A stretch of 64,000 nucleotides of DNA from Streptomyces sp. DH-12. GTDB lineage: Bacteria > Actinomycetota > Actinomycetes > Streptomycetales > Streptomycetaceae. Both the position numbers and the translations under genes were made by a program. Under the pieces are notes generated by a model. The model did no database searches and was not told the origin of the DNA. It saw only the letters and a list, made by a program, of their open reading frames with translations. Where the stretch lies: assembly GCF_002899455.1 (NCBI RefSeq), contig NZ_PPFB01000001.1, forward strand, positions 2,758,501 through 2,822,500. The letters are read 5' to 3'. This document shows positions 35,176 to 44,430 of this stretch, piece by piece (the stretch's first letter is position 1; every line of letters begins with the position of its first letter).

Positions 35176-36993
35176 CTACGCGGAGAGCTCCTCCCGGAGG
35201 GCGTCGCGGAGGCGGGTGGCCCGCTCCTTGACCGCCTGGGGGCCCAGTTCCGCCGCGCGGTCGGCCCAGCGCTGGCCCTCCGCGAGTTCGCCCCGGCGGG
35301 CGTGGACCAGGGCGAGGCGCAGGGCCGCGCGGCCGTGGCCGGCGTCGGCGGCGTGGGTCCACCACACCACCGCCTCCGGCTCGCTGCCCTCCCGCGCCAG
35401 CAGCAGCCCCAGATTGAACGCGCCGTTGCGCGAGCCGGCCTCCGCGGCCTCCCGGTACCACCGGGCGGCCTCCACCACGTCGCCGCGGGCGGCGGCCAGC
35501 ATGCCGACCCGCACCTGCGCCCGCCGGTGCCCCTGCGAGGCCGCCCGCTCGTACCACTCCTCGCACTCGCTGCGCCGGTGCACCGGCTCCCCCAGCTCGT
35601 GCGCGGGCTCCGGCGGGCGCCGGGCGTCCAGCACGGTCGCCAGCCGGTACGCCGCCTCCGCGCTGCCGCCGCCCGCCGCGCACCGCAGGAACCGCTCGGC
35701 CTCGCCCTCCTCGCCGTCCCGCAGCCGGGCCATGCCGACCTGGAGCGCCGCCTCGGTGTGCCCGGCGGCCGCCGCCCGCTCGTACCAGCGCAGCGCGGCC
35801 CGCTCCTCGCCCCGCCCGGCGTGCAGGATGCCCAGGTTGAAGGCGGCGTCCACGCTGCCCGCCTCCGCGGCCTTGGAGAACCACGGCTCCGCGCCGGTCT
35901 CGTCCCCCGCCCGCAGCAGCAGGATCGCCAGCGCGTTCGCGGCCTCGCGGTGTCCGGCGTAGGCGGCCCGGCGGTACCACTGCTCGGCCTGGGTGGTGCG
36001 CCCCTGGTCGGCGCAGAGCAGACCGAGGTTGTACGCGCCGTTGATGTCGCCGGCGTCCATGGCGGCCCGGTACCACCGCTCGGCGGTCTGCGTCTCGCCG
36101 CGCTCGGCGTGCAGGGCGCCCAGCGCGTTCGCGGCGTTGCCGTCGCCGTTCTGGGCGGCGCGCAGCCACCACACGGCGGCGTTCTCGGTGTCCCCGGCGT
36201 CGCGCAGCAGGAAGCCGAGCGCGCACGCGGCGCGCGGCTCGCCGTCCTTGGCGGAGGTCAGGTACCAGCGGCCCGCCTCCTTCAGCTCGCCGCGCTTCTC
36301 CAGGATCGTGCCCAGGTGCAGGGCGGCCCGGCGGTGTCCGCGCGCGGCGGCCTGCCGGTACCACTGCTCGGCCTCCTCGACGAGCGCCGCGCCGTCGTCG
36401 CCGGAGACCCGAGCGGCCTTGCGGTCCAGGGCGCGGGCGAGCCGGTAGGCGCCCTCGCGGTGTCCGCGTTCGGCGGCGGCCCGCATCCAGCGCTCGCTGC
36501 CCTCGGTGTCCCCCCGGTGCTCCAGGAGGTCGGCGAGGGCGTACGCGCCGAGGGTGTGGCCCTGTTCGGCGGACTGGCGCAGCCAGTACTCGGCGGCGGG
36601 TTCGTCGCCGCGCTCGCGGTGGTGGCGGCCGAGCGCGTGGGCCGCGGCCGTGGAACCGGCGACGGCCGCGATCCGCCACCATCCGGCGGCCTCGTCGGAG
36701 TAGCCCCGCTGGTGCAGCAGGACGCCCAGGTTGTTGGCGGCGGCGCGGTCGCCCGCGGCGGTGGCGGCGCGCAGATGGGGTTCGGCACCGTCGAGGTCAC
36801 CACGGCGCAGCAGCATGGCGCCGAGGACGCTCATCGCCTCGACGTCACCGGCCTCGGCGGCGAGCCGCCGGCGCAGTTCCTCCGCCGCCTCGTCGGCCGC
36901 CTCCCCCGCGTCGTGGGGGGGTTCCTCCCAGGGGGAGGACTGCACAAAACGCCCTGACCCGAACAGAGTTGCCTTGTCCCCCATAACATCCAT
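35176..36993 (-). CDS. Sel1-like/TPR repeat protein, very repetitive
   Basis: A 605-residue protein made almost entirely of about fourteen 36-residue Sel1-like repeats. The repeat core is A-A-x-x-G-x-x-x-A-A-x-x-L-G-x-L-x-x-x-R-G-x-x-x-x-A-E-x-W-Y-R, as seen in AANALGALHAERGETQTAERW and AAFNLGILHAGRGEERAALRW. No signal peptide or membrane helix is visible, so it should be a cytosolic scaffold. The ATG at 36993 is used, with AGGTGG about eight bases before. The gene lies between two identical initiator tRNA genes and has the same orientation. Function unknown. Confidence 0.85.
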   Translation of the reverse strand: MDVMGDKATLFGSGRFVQSSPWEEPPHDAGEAADEAAEELRRRLAAEAGDVEAMSVLGAMLLRRGDLDGAEPHLRAATAAGDRAAANNLGVLLHQRGYSDEAAGWWRIAAVAGSTAAAHALGRHHRERGDEPAAEYWLRQSAEQGHTLGAYALADLLEHRGDTEGSERWMRAAAERGHREGAYRLARALDRKAARVSGDDGAALVEEAEQWYRQAAARGHRRAALHLGTILEKRGELKEAGRWYLTSAKDGEPRAACALGFLLRDAGDTENAAVWWLRAAQNGDGNAANALGALHAERGETQTAERWYRAAMDAGDINGAYNLGLLCADQGRTTQAEQWYRRAAYAGHREAANALAILLLRAGDETGAEPWFSKAAEAGSVDAAFNLGILHAGRGEERAALRWYERAAAAGHTEAALQVGMARLRDGEEGEAERFLRCAAGGGSAEAAYRLATVLDARRPPEPAHELGEPVHRRSECEEWYERAASQGHRRAQVRVGMLAAARGDVVEAARWYREAAEAGSRNGAFNLGLLLAREGSEPEAVVWWTHAADAGHGRAALRLALVHARRGELAEGQRWADRAAELGPQAVKERATRLRDALREELSA

Positions 36994-37157
36994 CGTCGCA
37001 CCACCTGCAACCTGGGTACACCTGGTATACCGCAGTCAGTGAGGTCACTTCAGCGTTTTGTCGACATGCCCACAGAGAGACAAGTCAAACACAGACCGCC
37101 CAACTCCCGTCGGCGGCACGGCCGTCGGGAGAGCGGGCACATGCGTTCGCCCACCAC

Positions 37158-37191
37158 AAAGGCCCGGATTCCCTGGGGAATCCGGGCCTTT
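37158..37191 (-). terminator. Terminator of the right initiator tRNA gene
   Basis: AAAGGCCCGGATTCCC pairs perfectly with GGGAATCCGGGCCTTT over 16 bp with a two-base loop. Transcription from the tRNA gene enters it 25 nt after the tRNA end. A/T closing pairs give a short U-run. Confidence 0.85.
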
Positions 37192-37215
37192 GGTGTCGCT
37201 GTCGTGCGACGTCAG

Positions 37216-37289
37216 TAGCGGGGACAGGATTTGAACCTGCGACCTCTGGGTTATGAGCCCAGCGAGCTACCGAGCTGCTCCACCCCGCG
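37216..37289 (-). tRNA. Initiator tRNA-fMet (CAT), copy 2
   Basis: Identical to copy 1 over all 74 nt: CAT anticodon, GGG/CCC anticodon stem, C1 opposite U72 and no encoded CCA. The flanking sequences differ from those of copy 1, so only the tRNA itself is duplicated. TACGGT about 20 bp upstream may be part of its promoter. Confidence 0.96.
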
Positions 37290-37345
37290 CCGTTGTGCTG
37301 CAACCGTAGCACGGCGCGGGGTGGGCCTGTGACCAGGCCTCCTGG

Positions 37346-40312
37346 TCAGCTGTTCGAGCGCGGACTCGTGCTCGGGTCGGCGCTCGGACTGCTCCGCGCG
37401 CCGCCGGCCCCGCCGGACTGCGCCTCCTCGGCCCTGCGCAACGCGTCCTCGAGGTCCTCCTGCGCCCGGCCGTAGGCCTCCCAGTCGTTGTTCTTCAGGG
37501 CTTCCTGGCCGGCCTCGAAGGCCTCCTGCGCGTCGTTCAGGGCTTCCTGGGCCGTCGAGGGCCGCTCCGTGCTCGGCGGGGGCGTGGTGCCCTCGTCCTC
37601 GCCGGTGCCCTCGTCCTCGCCGGTTCCTTCGTCGGCCGGCGGTTCGACGGGGGTGCCCTCGCCGCCGAAGACCTTGTCGAGCGCCTGCTCCAACGTGTCC
37701 TCGAACGCCGTCTGGCCGCCGTAGGTCACCAGCACCTTGCGCAGCAGCGGGTACTTCAGTCCACCACCGCGTACGTAGACCGGCTCCACGTAGAGCAGTC
37801 CGCCGTCCAGCGGGACCGTCAGCAGGTTGCCGTACTCGACCTCGGAGTCGCCGCCCCGTAGCAGCCTGATCGTCTCGGCGATGTCCTGCTGGGAGTTGAA
37901 CTGGCTCTGCACCTGCTTGGGTCCGGAGACCGTGGTGCTGGTCGGCAGTTTCAGGATTCTGATCTTGCCGTAGTCCTTGGTGCCCGGATCGGCGTTGACC
38001 GCCATGAACGCGCTCAGGTTGTCACGGCCGTTCGGCGTGAACGTCGTGGTGAGCGAGAACACCTGCTCCTGCTGGTCCGGCATCCGCATGCTCAGGTAGT
38101 ACGGCGGGACCGTCTCGCCCGTCTTGTTCGTCGGGTCGTCCGGCACCTGCCAGACCTCGCTGCCCGAGAGGAACGTGTTGGCGTCCTTCACGTGGTAGCG
38201 GGTGAGCAGCTCGCGCTGGACCTTGAACAGGTCCTGCGGGTACCGCAGGTGGTCCATCAGATCCTCGGAGATCTCGCTCCGCGGCTCCACGGTGTCCGGG
38301 AACGCCTTCATCCACGTCTTCAGGACGGGGTCCTGGGTGTCCCACTGGTAGAGCTTGACCTCGCCGCTGTACGCGTCGACGGTCGCCTTCACCGAGTTGC
38401 GGATGTAGTTGACCTGGTTCTGCTGGGCCACCACCGCGCGCTGGTCGTTGGTGGCGGTCAGCGAGTCGGCCGTGGTGTCGCCGAGCGTCGTCCGGGACGC
38501 GTACGGGTAGCCGTTGGTCGTCGTGTAGGCGTCGACGATCCACTGGATCCGGCCCTCGACGACCGCCGGGTAGGCGTCGCCGTCGATGGTCAGCCAGGGC
38601 GCGATCGCCTCGACGCGCTCCTTGGGCGTGCGGTTGTACAGGATCCGCGAACCCTCGCCGATGGCGCCGGAGTACAGGATCTGCGGCTCGCCGAACGCGA
38701 CCGCGTAGGCGGCGCGGTTCACCGGGTTGTCCAGGTTGACGCCGCTGTCGCCCTTGTAGCTGTACGTCTTCTCACCGCTGTCGTCGGAGTAGTCGATCTC
38801 CTTCTGGGGACCGCCGACGATCGAGTACGTGGTCGTCCGCTCGCCGTAGTAGACGCGCTGCTCGTACGTGCCGAGGTCGCCCTTGGACGGCAGGTCGGAC
38901 TCGGTGAACGCCGGGCGGCCGCCGGCGTCGGCGCTGGTGCCCTCGGCGGCGACGACGCCGTACCCGTGGGTGTAGCGGAAGTGGTCGTTGATCCAGTTCC
39001 GCTTCGGGATGCCCGCGTAGTTCAGCTCGCGCAGGCCGATGACGGTGTCCTGCTCCTTGCCGTCCTTGGTGTACCGGTCGACGTCCAGGTTGGTCGGGAA
39101 GGCGTAGTAGTTCCTGATCTGCTGGAGCTGCTGGAACGTCGGGGAGACGACGTTCGGGTCCATGATCCGGATGCTGGCCGCGTCGGTGACGTCGTCCCGC
39201 AGCTTCGCCTGGTCCTTGGTCTGGGCGACGCCCGGGTAGTCGGTCACCTGCGAGTCGTCGATCCCGTAGGCCTGACGCGTGGCCTTGAGGTTCTTCTCGA
39301 CGTACGGCGCTTCCTTGGCCTGCTCGTTCGGCTGGACCTGGAACTTCTGCACGATCGCCGGGTAGAGGCCGCCGATCAGGATCGCCGACAGCACCATGAG
39401 GCCGAAGCCGATCACCGGAAGCTGCCAGGTGCGCCGCCACAGGGTGGCGAAGAACAGCAGCGCGCAGATCACGGCGATGCAGAACAGGATCGTCTTCGCG
39501 GGCAGGTAGGCGTTCGCGTCGACGTACCGCAGACCGGTCCAGCTGTCGGTGGCCTTGAAGTCGCTGGACTTCACGGCCAGTCCGTACCGGTCGAGCCAGT
39601 ACGCGACCGCCTTCAGGGCGACGAAGATGCCGAGCAGCACCGACAGGTGCCCGGTGGCGGCGGCCGTGGCGCGCGCGCCCGGGCTGGTGATGCGCAGCCC
39701 GCCGTACAGGTAGTGGGTGAGCGCGGCGGCGATCAGTCCCAGGACGGCGGCGGCGAAGCCGAAGCCCAGCAGGAACCGGTACCAGGGCAGGTCGAAGGCG
39801 TAGAAGGAGACGTCCAGGTTGAACTGGGGGTCCTTCTGGCCGAACGGCACGCCGTTGACCCACATCAGCCAGGTGCGCCACTGGCTGGACGCCGAGGCGC
39901 CCGCGATCAGGCCCACCAGCGCGGTGATGCCGAGCAGCAGCCACTTCTTGTAGGGCGCGATCCCCATCCGGTACCGGTCGAGGTTCTGCTGCTCCATCGA
40001 CATGGCGCTCAGCGGCGGCCGCAGGCGGTGGGCCAGCCAGACGTTGAAGCCGACCGAGACGGCCATGAGCAGGCCGAAGACGAAGAACAGCCCGATCTTG
40101 GTCCACAGGGTCGTCGTGAACACCGACGAGTAGTTGACCGATCGGTACCACAGCCAGTCGGTCCAGAACCCCGCGAACATGGTGAACACCATGCCGAGGA
40201 CGGCAAGGACGCCCAGTGTCATGAGCAGGGTCCGGACCCGTCGGGACGGCCGGCCCACTCTGATCCGTGGCCCCGTCGGGCCTCCGCCGCGGTCCGGCAT
40301 CTGGAAAGCCAA
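37346..40312 (-). CDS. UPF0182-family large membrane protein
   Basis: A roughly 988-residue protein of the UPF0182 family (COG1615). The N-terminal third has seven hydrophobic segments, including [17 protein letters not shown], a family signature. The middle is a large presumably extracytoplasmic domain ([31 protein letters not shown]). The C-terminus has three tandem GTGEDE-type acidic repeats, a Pro/Ser/Thr stretch and an alpha-helical Ala/Glu tail. A TTG at 40312 with GAGGT seven bases upstream is my preferred start; a GTG at 40321 and an ATG at 40300 are alternatives. The function is unknown, although the family is universal in actinobacteria. It is divergent from the next gene. Confidence 0.87.
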   Translation of the reverse strand: MAFQMPDRGGGPTGPRIRVGRPSRRVRTLLMTLGVLAVLGMVFTMFAGFWTDWLWYRSVNYSSVFTTTLWTKIGLFFVFGLLMAVSVGFNVWLAHRLRPPLSAMSMEQQNLDRYRMGIAPYKKWLLLGITALVGLIAGASASSQWRTWLMWVNGVPFGQKDPQFNLDVSFYAFDLPWYRFLLGFGFAAAVLGLIAAALTHYLYGGLRITSPGARATAAATGHLSVLLGIFVALKAVAYWLDRYGLAVKSSDFKATDSWTGLRYVDANAYLPAKTILFCIAVICALLFFATLWRRTWQLPVIGFGLMVLSAILIGGLYPAIVQKFQVQPNEQAKEAPYVEKNLKATRQAYGIDDSQVTDYPGVAQTKDQAKLRDDVTDAASIRIMDPNVVSPTFQQLQQIRNYYAFPTNLDVDRYTKDGKEQDTVIGLRELNYAGIPKRNWINDHFRYTHGYGVVAAEGTSADAGGRPAFTESDLPSKGDLGTYEQRVYYGERTTTYSIVGGPQKEIDYSDDSGEKTYSYKGDSGVNLDNPVNRAAYAVAFGEPQILYSGAIGEGSRILYNRTPKERVEAIAPWLTIDGDAYPAVVEGRIQWIVDAYTTTNGYPYASRTTLGDTTADSLTATNDQRAVVAQQNQVNYIRNSVKATVDAYSGEVKLYQWDTQDPVLKTWMKAFPDTVEPRSEISEDLMDHLRYPQDLFKVQRELLTRYHVKDANTFLSGSEVWQVPDDPTNKTGETVPPYYLSMRMPDQQEQVFSLTTTFTPNGRDNLSAFMAVNADPGTKDYGKIRILKLPTSTTVSGPKQVQSQFNSQQDIAETIRLLRGGDSEVEYGNLLTVPLDGGLLYVEPVYVRGGGLKYPLLRKVLVTYGGQTAFEDTLEQALDKVFGGEGTPVEPPADEGTGEDEGTGEDEGTTPPPSTERPSTAQEALNDAQEAFEAGQEALKNNDWEAYGRAQEDLEDALRRAEEAQSGGAGGARSSPSADPSTSPRSNS

Positions 40313-40463
40313 GGTAGGCACCTCGAAGTTCGCTGTCGATTCGTCGAGCCCGCGTCTTCACGGACCGTCGTGGTCCCCCGTGATCGCGGTCCCACACCTA
40401 TGCAACTTACTCACCCTTTACTCGGTTCCCGATTCGGGCCGGGAACGAGAGAGGATTGTGACC

Positions 40464-41006
40464 ATGTCCAACACACCCATGGCCGCGAACCCCCTCACCC
40501 GGGCCGTGCTCGAGATCGACGAGTACGTGTCCGGACTGGGCTGGGACCAGCCCGCCCGACTGTTCGCCCTCGTAGACACTGCCCGGCTTCGGGCGGAACA
40601 GCCCTCCCTCGCGGACCGCCTCGGCCTGGACGGCGGGGAGGAGTCCGCCGCCCTCACCCCGATCGAGCAGGAGGAGATCCCCGCCGGCAAGCCGCTCGAC
40701 GAGTTCCTCGGCACCATCGCCTGGCCCGACGCGGTCACCGGCTGCGCCCTCACCGTGGAGCGGCTGATGCTGCCGCCGTCCGCGGAGGCCGAGGTCCCGA
40801 AGGACCTGGACGAGGCCGCCCTCACCACGTGGGTGGCGGAGCACCCGGAGCGTCAGGAGGTCCGGATGACGGTCGCGGTGCTGCGCGACGGCTCCCGTGA
40901 GTCGGCGCTCCGGCTGCGGGAGAAGGACTCCCCGACCGAGGTGCTCACGGGCTCGGATCTGGTGCCGGGTCTGGCCCGGGCGCTGACCGCGACGTTCGAG
41001 GAGTAG
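40464..41006 (+). CDS. PPA1309-like conserved actinobacterial protein
   Basis: A 180-residue soluble protein with the conserved opening NPLTRAVLEIDEYVSGLGWDQPARLFALVDT and WPDAVTGCALTVERLMLP in the middle. It corresponds to the PPA1309 family, whose members are encoded next to UPF0182 and YlbL-like genes in actinobacteria; I know of no assigned function. The ATG has GAGAGG nine bases before it. It is convergent with the YlbL-like protease gene with only nine bp between stops. No catalytic motif is evident. Confidence 0.8.
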   Translation: MSNTPMAANPLTRAVLEIDEYVSGLGWDQPARLFALVDTARLRAEQPSLADRLGLDGGEESAALTPIEQEEIPAGKPLDEFLGTIAWPDAVTGCALTVERLMLPPSAEAEVPKDLDEAALTTWVAEHPERQEVRMTVAVLRDGSRESALRLREKDSPTEVLTGSDLVPGLARALTATFEE

Positions 41007-41015
41007 CCGCTCCGG

Positions 41016-42110
41016 TCAGGACGCGGTGCACGTCGGCAGGCCGGCGGTGTCGCCCGCGCGGATGTCCTTCAGGGCGTCCAGGGCGTCGTCCATGGTGCCG
41101 ACCTTGACCAGGGTGAGGCCGTCGGGGGCGTCCTTGGCGGCGGCGGCGCAGTTGTCGGCGGGCGTGAGGAAGTACTCGGCGCCCTTGTCGCGCGCGCCGA
41201 CCGTCTTCATCTCGATGCCGCCGATCGGCCCGACCTTGCCCTCGTCGTCGATGGTGCCGGTGCCCGCGACGAACGCGCCGCCGGTCAGAGCGCCCGGGGT
41301 GAGCTTGTCGTAGATGCCGAGGGCGAACATCAGTCCGGCGCTCGGGCCGCCCACGTCGGCGAGCTTGATGTCGATGGCGAACGGGAAGGTGTGGTCGGTC
41401 CCCGCCGAGATGCCGACGACGGCCCGCTCCTCCCCGGCGTCGTCGGAGGCCCGGGTGGTGACGGTGACCTGCTCGGTCCGCACCGCCGTCCGCTTCTCCT
41501 TCTCGGCGGCCGCCTGCTCCTTGGCGGGCACGACGGTGAAGACGACGTCCTCGCCCGGCGCGTGCTCGGTCACCAGCTCGGCGACGTCGGAGGGCTCCTT
41601 CACGGCCTTGCCGTCGACGGCCTTGATCACGTCTCCGGCGTGCAGCTTGCCCTCGGCGGGCGCGTCCTTGACGACCGTGGAGACGATCACCCAGGACTTC
41701 ACCGGGATGCCCAGCTCCTTCAGGGCCGCCACCTTGGCGCTCTCCTGGGACTGGCTGAACTCCTCGGCGTTCTCCTGGGTCGACTCCTCCTCCGTCTTCC
41801 CGTCCGGGTAGAGGGTGTCGTGCGGGACGACCTTGGTGTCGTGCGCGAGCCAGCCGTACACGGCCTCGACGAGGTTCATGCGGTAGTCGGCGCTGGTGAC
41901 CCGCACGGTGGTCATGTTGAGGTTGCCGTCCGCCGGATAGGTCTTGCGTCCGGCGATCTGGAGCACCGGCTCGCCCTCGTGCTCACCCAGCGTGTTCACC
42001 GTCGGCCCCGGCGACATCTCCGCGTAGGGCACGGGGATGAAGACTCCCGCGCACAGGAGCGCGATCAGCATCAGGGTGGAGGCGAGCATCGTCACCGTAC
42101 GGCGTGGCAT
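41016..42110 (-). CDS. YlbL-like membrane-anchored PDZ-Lon serine protease
   Basis: A 364-residue protein with one N-terminal signal anchor (about residues 7-26), a PDZ domain (about 140-210, with GKLHAGDVIKAVDGKAV) and a C-terminal Lon-type protease domain. The catalytic Ser is in GGPSAGLMFALG and the Lys in GGIEMKTVGA, giving the Ser-Lys dyad. It faces the outside of the membrane and is presumably involved in cell-envelope protein quality control. The acidic region TEEESTQENAEEFSQSQ lies between the anchor and PDZ. It is a monocistron or the head of a short unit. Confidence 0.9.
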   Translation of the reverse strand: MPRRTVTMLASTLMLIALLCAGVFIPVPYAEMSPGPTVNTLGEHEGEPVLQIAGRKTYPADGNLNMTTVRVTSADYRMNLVEAVYGWLAHDTKVVPHDTLYPDGKTEEESTQENAEEFSQSQESAKVAALKELGIPVKSWVIVSTVVKDAPAEGKLHAGDVIKAVDGKAVKEPSDVAELVTEHAPGEDVVFTVVPAKEQAAAEKEKRTAVRTEQVTVTTRASDDAGEERAVVGISAGTDHTFPFAIDIKLADVGGPSAGLMFALGIYDKLTPGALTGGAFVAGTGTIDDEGKVGPIGGIEMKTVGARDKGAEYFLTPADNCAAAAKDAPDGLTLVKVGTMDDALDALKDIRAGDTAGLPTCTAS

Positions 42111-42208
42111 GCAACGACAGTACGGGACGGACCTGTCAGCGCACCGTCAGGGCCGCCCGGTCGGGCGGCCCCGGCCCCGCTGCCCGTCCTGGCCTGCGCT
42201 TTCCGGGC

Positions 42209-42373
42209 TCAGCTGCCCGCCCGCTCCTTCTCCATCGCCTCACGGAAACGGGCGTAGCCGATGAGTTCGGGACCGTCGCTGCGCACCTTGCGGGTCCGGT
42301 TGGCCCAACTGCCCCACAGTCCCGCTCCGATCACGGCCATCAGCGGAATCAGCAACCAGGCAAGAGCCGCCAT
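42209..42373 (-). CDS. Very small membrane protein
   Basis: A 54-residue protein: a hydrophobic helix (residues 2-23, AALAWLLIPLMAVIGAGLWGSW) followed by a charged tail (NRTRKVRSDGPELIGYARFREAMEKER). GGGAGG five bases before the ATG supports translation from 42373 rather than an upstream in-frame ATG. It lies upstream of the YlbL-like protease gene on the same strand and may be cotranscribed. Function unknown; a single-span membrane protein is inferred. Confidence 0.72.
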   Translation of the reverse strand: MAALAWLLIPLMAVIGAGLWGSWANRTRKVRSDGPELIGYARFREAMEKERAGS

Positions 42374-42565
42374 GCCGACCTCCCAACCCCATGAGCGTCT
42401 GCCACACTGACTGATCAGCAGATTAACCGTCCGCAGTGACAACGCTCACCTCAGGGGTGCGGTTACGCAACCGCGCAGGACGGGCGCGCTCCGGCCTGTC
42501 CGGCGGATCCTGCCGGGGACGCGGGGCCGGGCACGCCCGTCTGCGGCGTTGCCGCCGGCCGGACC

Positions 42566-43024
42566 CTAGACGCCGACCCACTCCTGCGTGCCGTCGGAGA
42601 AGCGCTGGTGCTTCCAGATGGGCACCTCGTGCTTGATGTCGTCGATGAGCTTGCGGCAGGCCTCGAAGGCCTCGCCCCGGTGCGCGCACGACACGCCGAC
42701 GACCACGGCGAGGTCCCCGACCCGCAGGTCCCCCACCCGGTGGGCCGCGGCCAGCGCCCGGACGGGGAAGTCCGCGGCGACCTTCTCCGCGATCCGCCGC
42801 ATCTCGTCCTCGGCGCTCGGATGACAGGAGTAGCCCAGTTCGTCCACGTCGGCGCCCCCGTCGTGGTTGCGCACGGTCCCCACGAAGAGCGCCGTCCCGC
42901 CGGCCGCGTCGTCGCCGACCGCGCGCAGGATCTCGTCCACCGACAGCGGGGTGTCGCGGATCGCGATCAGCTTGATCGGGTCCTGGGCGGGCTGCTCACC
43001 GGGGTGGTCCGTCGTAGGTGCCAT
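42566..43024 (-). CDS. moaE: Molybdopterin synthase catalytic subunit
   Basis: A 152-residue MoaE. It joins MoaD-bound sulfur to cyclic pyranopterin monophosphate. Visible are GGTALFVGTVRNHDGG (substrate loop), AAHRVGDLRVGDLAVVVGVSCAHR and the C-terminal VPIWKHQRFSDGTQEWVG, with the catalytic Lys in WKHQ. The N-terminal 20 residues are a nonconserved polar extension. ATG at 43024 or 43033 is possible. No other molybdenum-cofactor gene is close. Confidence 0.93.
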   Translation of the reverse strand: MAPTTDHPGEQPAQDPIKLIAIRDTPLSVDEILRAVGDDAAGGTALFVGTVRNHDGGADVDELGYSCHPSAEDEMRRIAEKVAADFPVRALAAAHRVGDLRVGDLAVVVGVSCAHRGEAFEACRKLIDDIKHEVPIWKHQRFSDGTQEWVGV

Positions 43025-43125
43025 GGGCCCCATCGTGCCCCACCCCGCCGACCGGGCGGAACAGCGTCATCGCCCGGCACGCGCGCGTGATGCCGCGGAA
43101 GCCCCTCCAAAGGGGTCCGTCCGCG

Positions 43126-44238
43126 TCAGATCCGCCGGCGTGCCTTCCGGGCCCGGCGCACCACCGCCGCGGCGCCGAGCAGCGCCACCGTCGCGCCCGC
43201 CGCGCCGGCGGCCGTCGCGTCCTTGCGGCCCAGACGGCGGCCCGCGACCGTGTGCCGGCCGGACACCTCGTCCAGGAGCTGCTCGAGCACCTCCTCATTC
43301 GTGTACGCGGGACGCCACCCGGCGTCGTGCAGCCTGCTTCCGCTGACCACCCAGGGGTACATCGTGTACGCCAGGTCCCCGGCCGGGGACGGGGTGAGCC
43401 CGATCCGGTGCAGCCGGGCCGCCGCGCCGAGCGCCACCGCCGACGGCAGCTCCATCCGCCGGATGCCGCTGAGCTCCTCGATCTCCTCCTGCTCCAGCCA
43501 CCCGTCGCAGCCCACGGCCAGCTCGCCGTCGACCTTCTCCAGCACGGCGTACTCCAGCGCGCTGCACAGGTCGTCGACGTGGCAGAACTGCCACGCGGGC
43601 CGGGAACCGGCCACCACCAGCAGCCGGGGCGACTCGAAGTACCTGGTCAGCGCGGTGTCGGTGCCGCCGACCAGCACGGCGGGGCGCACCACGGTGACGT
43701 TGAGCCCGGGGTGCGCGCGGGGCGCCCGGCGGCCCAGCCGCTCGATCTCCAGCAGGTCGCCGACGCCCGTGGCCTCGGCGGTGGCGCGCAGCTCCGCGTC
43801 CTCGGCCAGCGGCAGCTCGTTGTCGGGCAGCGCCCCGTAGACCATGGTCGAGGTGCACAGCACCACCCGGCGCATCCCGGCGGCCGCGGCCGCGGTCAGC
43901 ACCGTCTGCGTGCCGCGGACGTTGTAGGCCGTCCGGGCGGCCGCGTCGGTCTCCAGGTCCAGGTCGAGGGCCAGGTGGACGACCACGTCGGCCCCGCGCA
44001 GCCGGTCCGCGATCGCGGGGTCCCGGACGTCCAGGATGTGCCACTCGGCCTCGGCGCACTCGCCGCGCCGCTCGTCGATGGCGACGACCTGCTTGACCTC
44101 CTCCGAGGCCGCGAGCCGCTCGGCCAGCAGGGCCCCGACGCCGGAGGCGGCACCGGTGACCGCCACGACGGGCCCGCGGGGCGGAGGACTGGTTGACTTG
44201 TTTCGCGCTGCGCGAACCTGCGGATCTGGGGAACTCAC
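43126..44238 (-). CDS. NAD-dependent epimerase/dehydratase (extended SDR)
   Basis: A 370-residue extended short-chain dehydrogenase-like protein. The Rossmann motif TGAASGVG (about 27-34) differs slightly from the usual TGxxGxxG. STMVYGALPDN contains the Tyr region but the YxxxK pair is not evident, so catalytic competence is uncertain. The C-terminus has an Ala-rich hydrophobic segment (AAGAAGATVALLGAAAVV) followed by RRARKARRR, suggesting a membrane-tethered tail. GTG at 44238 has GGAG about eight bases upstream. It is divergent from the DUF2342 gene. Substrate unknown. Confidence 0.82.
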   Translation of the reverse strand: MSSPDPQVRAARNKSTSPPPRGPVVAVTGAASGVGALLAERLAASEEVKQVVAIDERRGECAEAEWHILDVRDPAIADRLRGADVVVHLALDLDLETDAAARTAYNVRGTQTVLTAAAAAGMRRVVLCTSTMVYGALPDNELPLAEDAELRATAEATGVGDLLEIERLGRRAPRAHPGLNVTVVRPAVLVGGTDTALTRYFESPRLLVVAGSRPAWQFCHVDDLCSALEYAVLEKVDGELAVGCDGWLEQEEIEELSGIRRMELPSAVALGAAARLHRIGLTPSPAGDLAYTMYPWVVSGSRLHDAGWRPAYTNEEVLEQLLDEVSGRHTVAGRRLGRKDATAAGAAGATVALLGAAAVVRRARKARRRI

Positions 44239-44430
44239 CGGGCGTCTCCAGCGGTTGTCTTCAGTACGAGCGCGAGCGACGCGTGCGTACCAGGTGGCAT
44301 CCATCCTGCCGCAGGCTCCCTGTCGGCGAAGCACCGAGGCCCGAACCGTCTCAGGTGTCTACGCTGGGTGGTGTTGTCGGGCAGCCGTGCCGCCGGAAAG
44401 AACCGGTGGCCCTACAAGCCGAGGAAACCC

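Noticed and set aside
34834-37289. Integration (att) site or genomic island bounded by the duplicate tRNA genes
   Set aside because: No integrase or mobile gene lies between them. The two copies are full, functional-looking initiator tRNAs and the gene inside has ordinary codon usage.
43126-44238. A standard UDP-sugar epimerase
   Set aside because: The SDR fold is clear, but the YxxxK catalytic pair and sugar-nucleotide motifs were not found, so only the superfamily is claimed.
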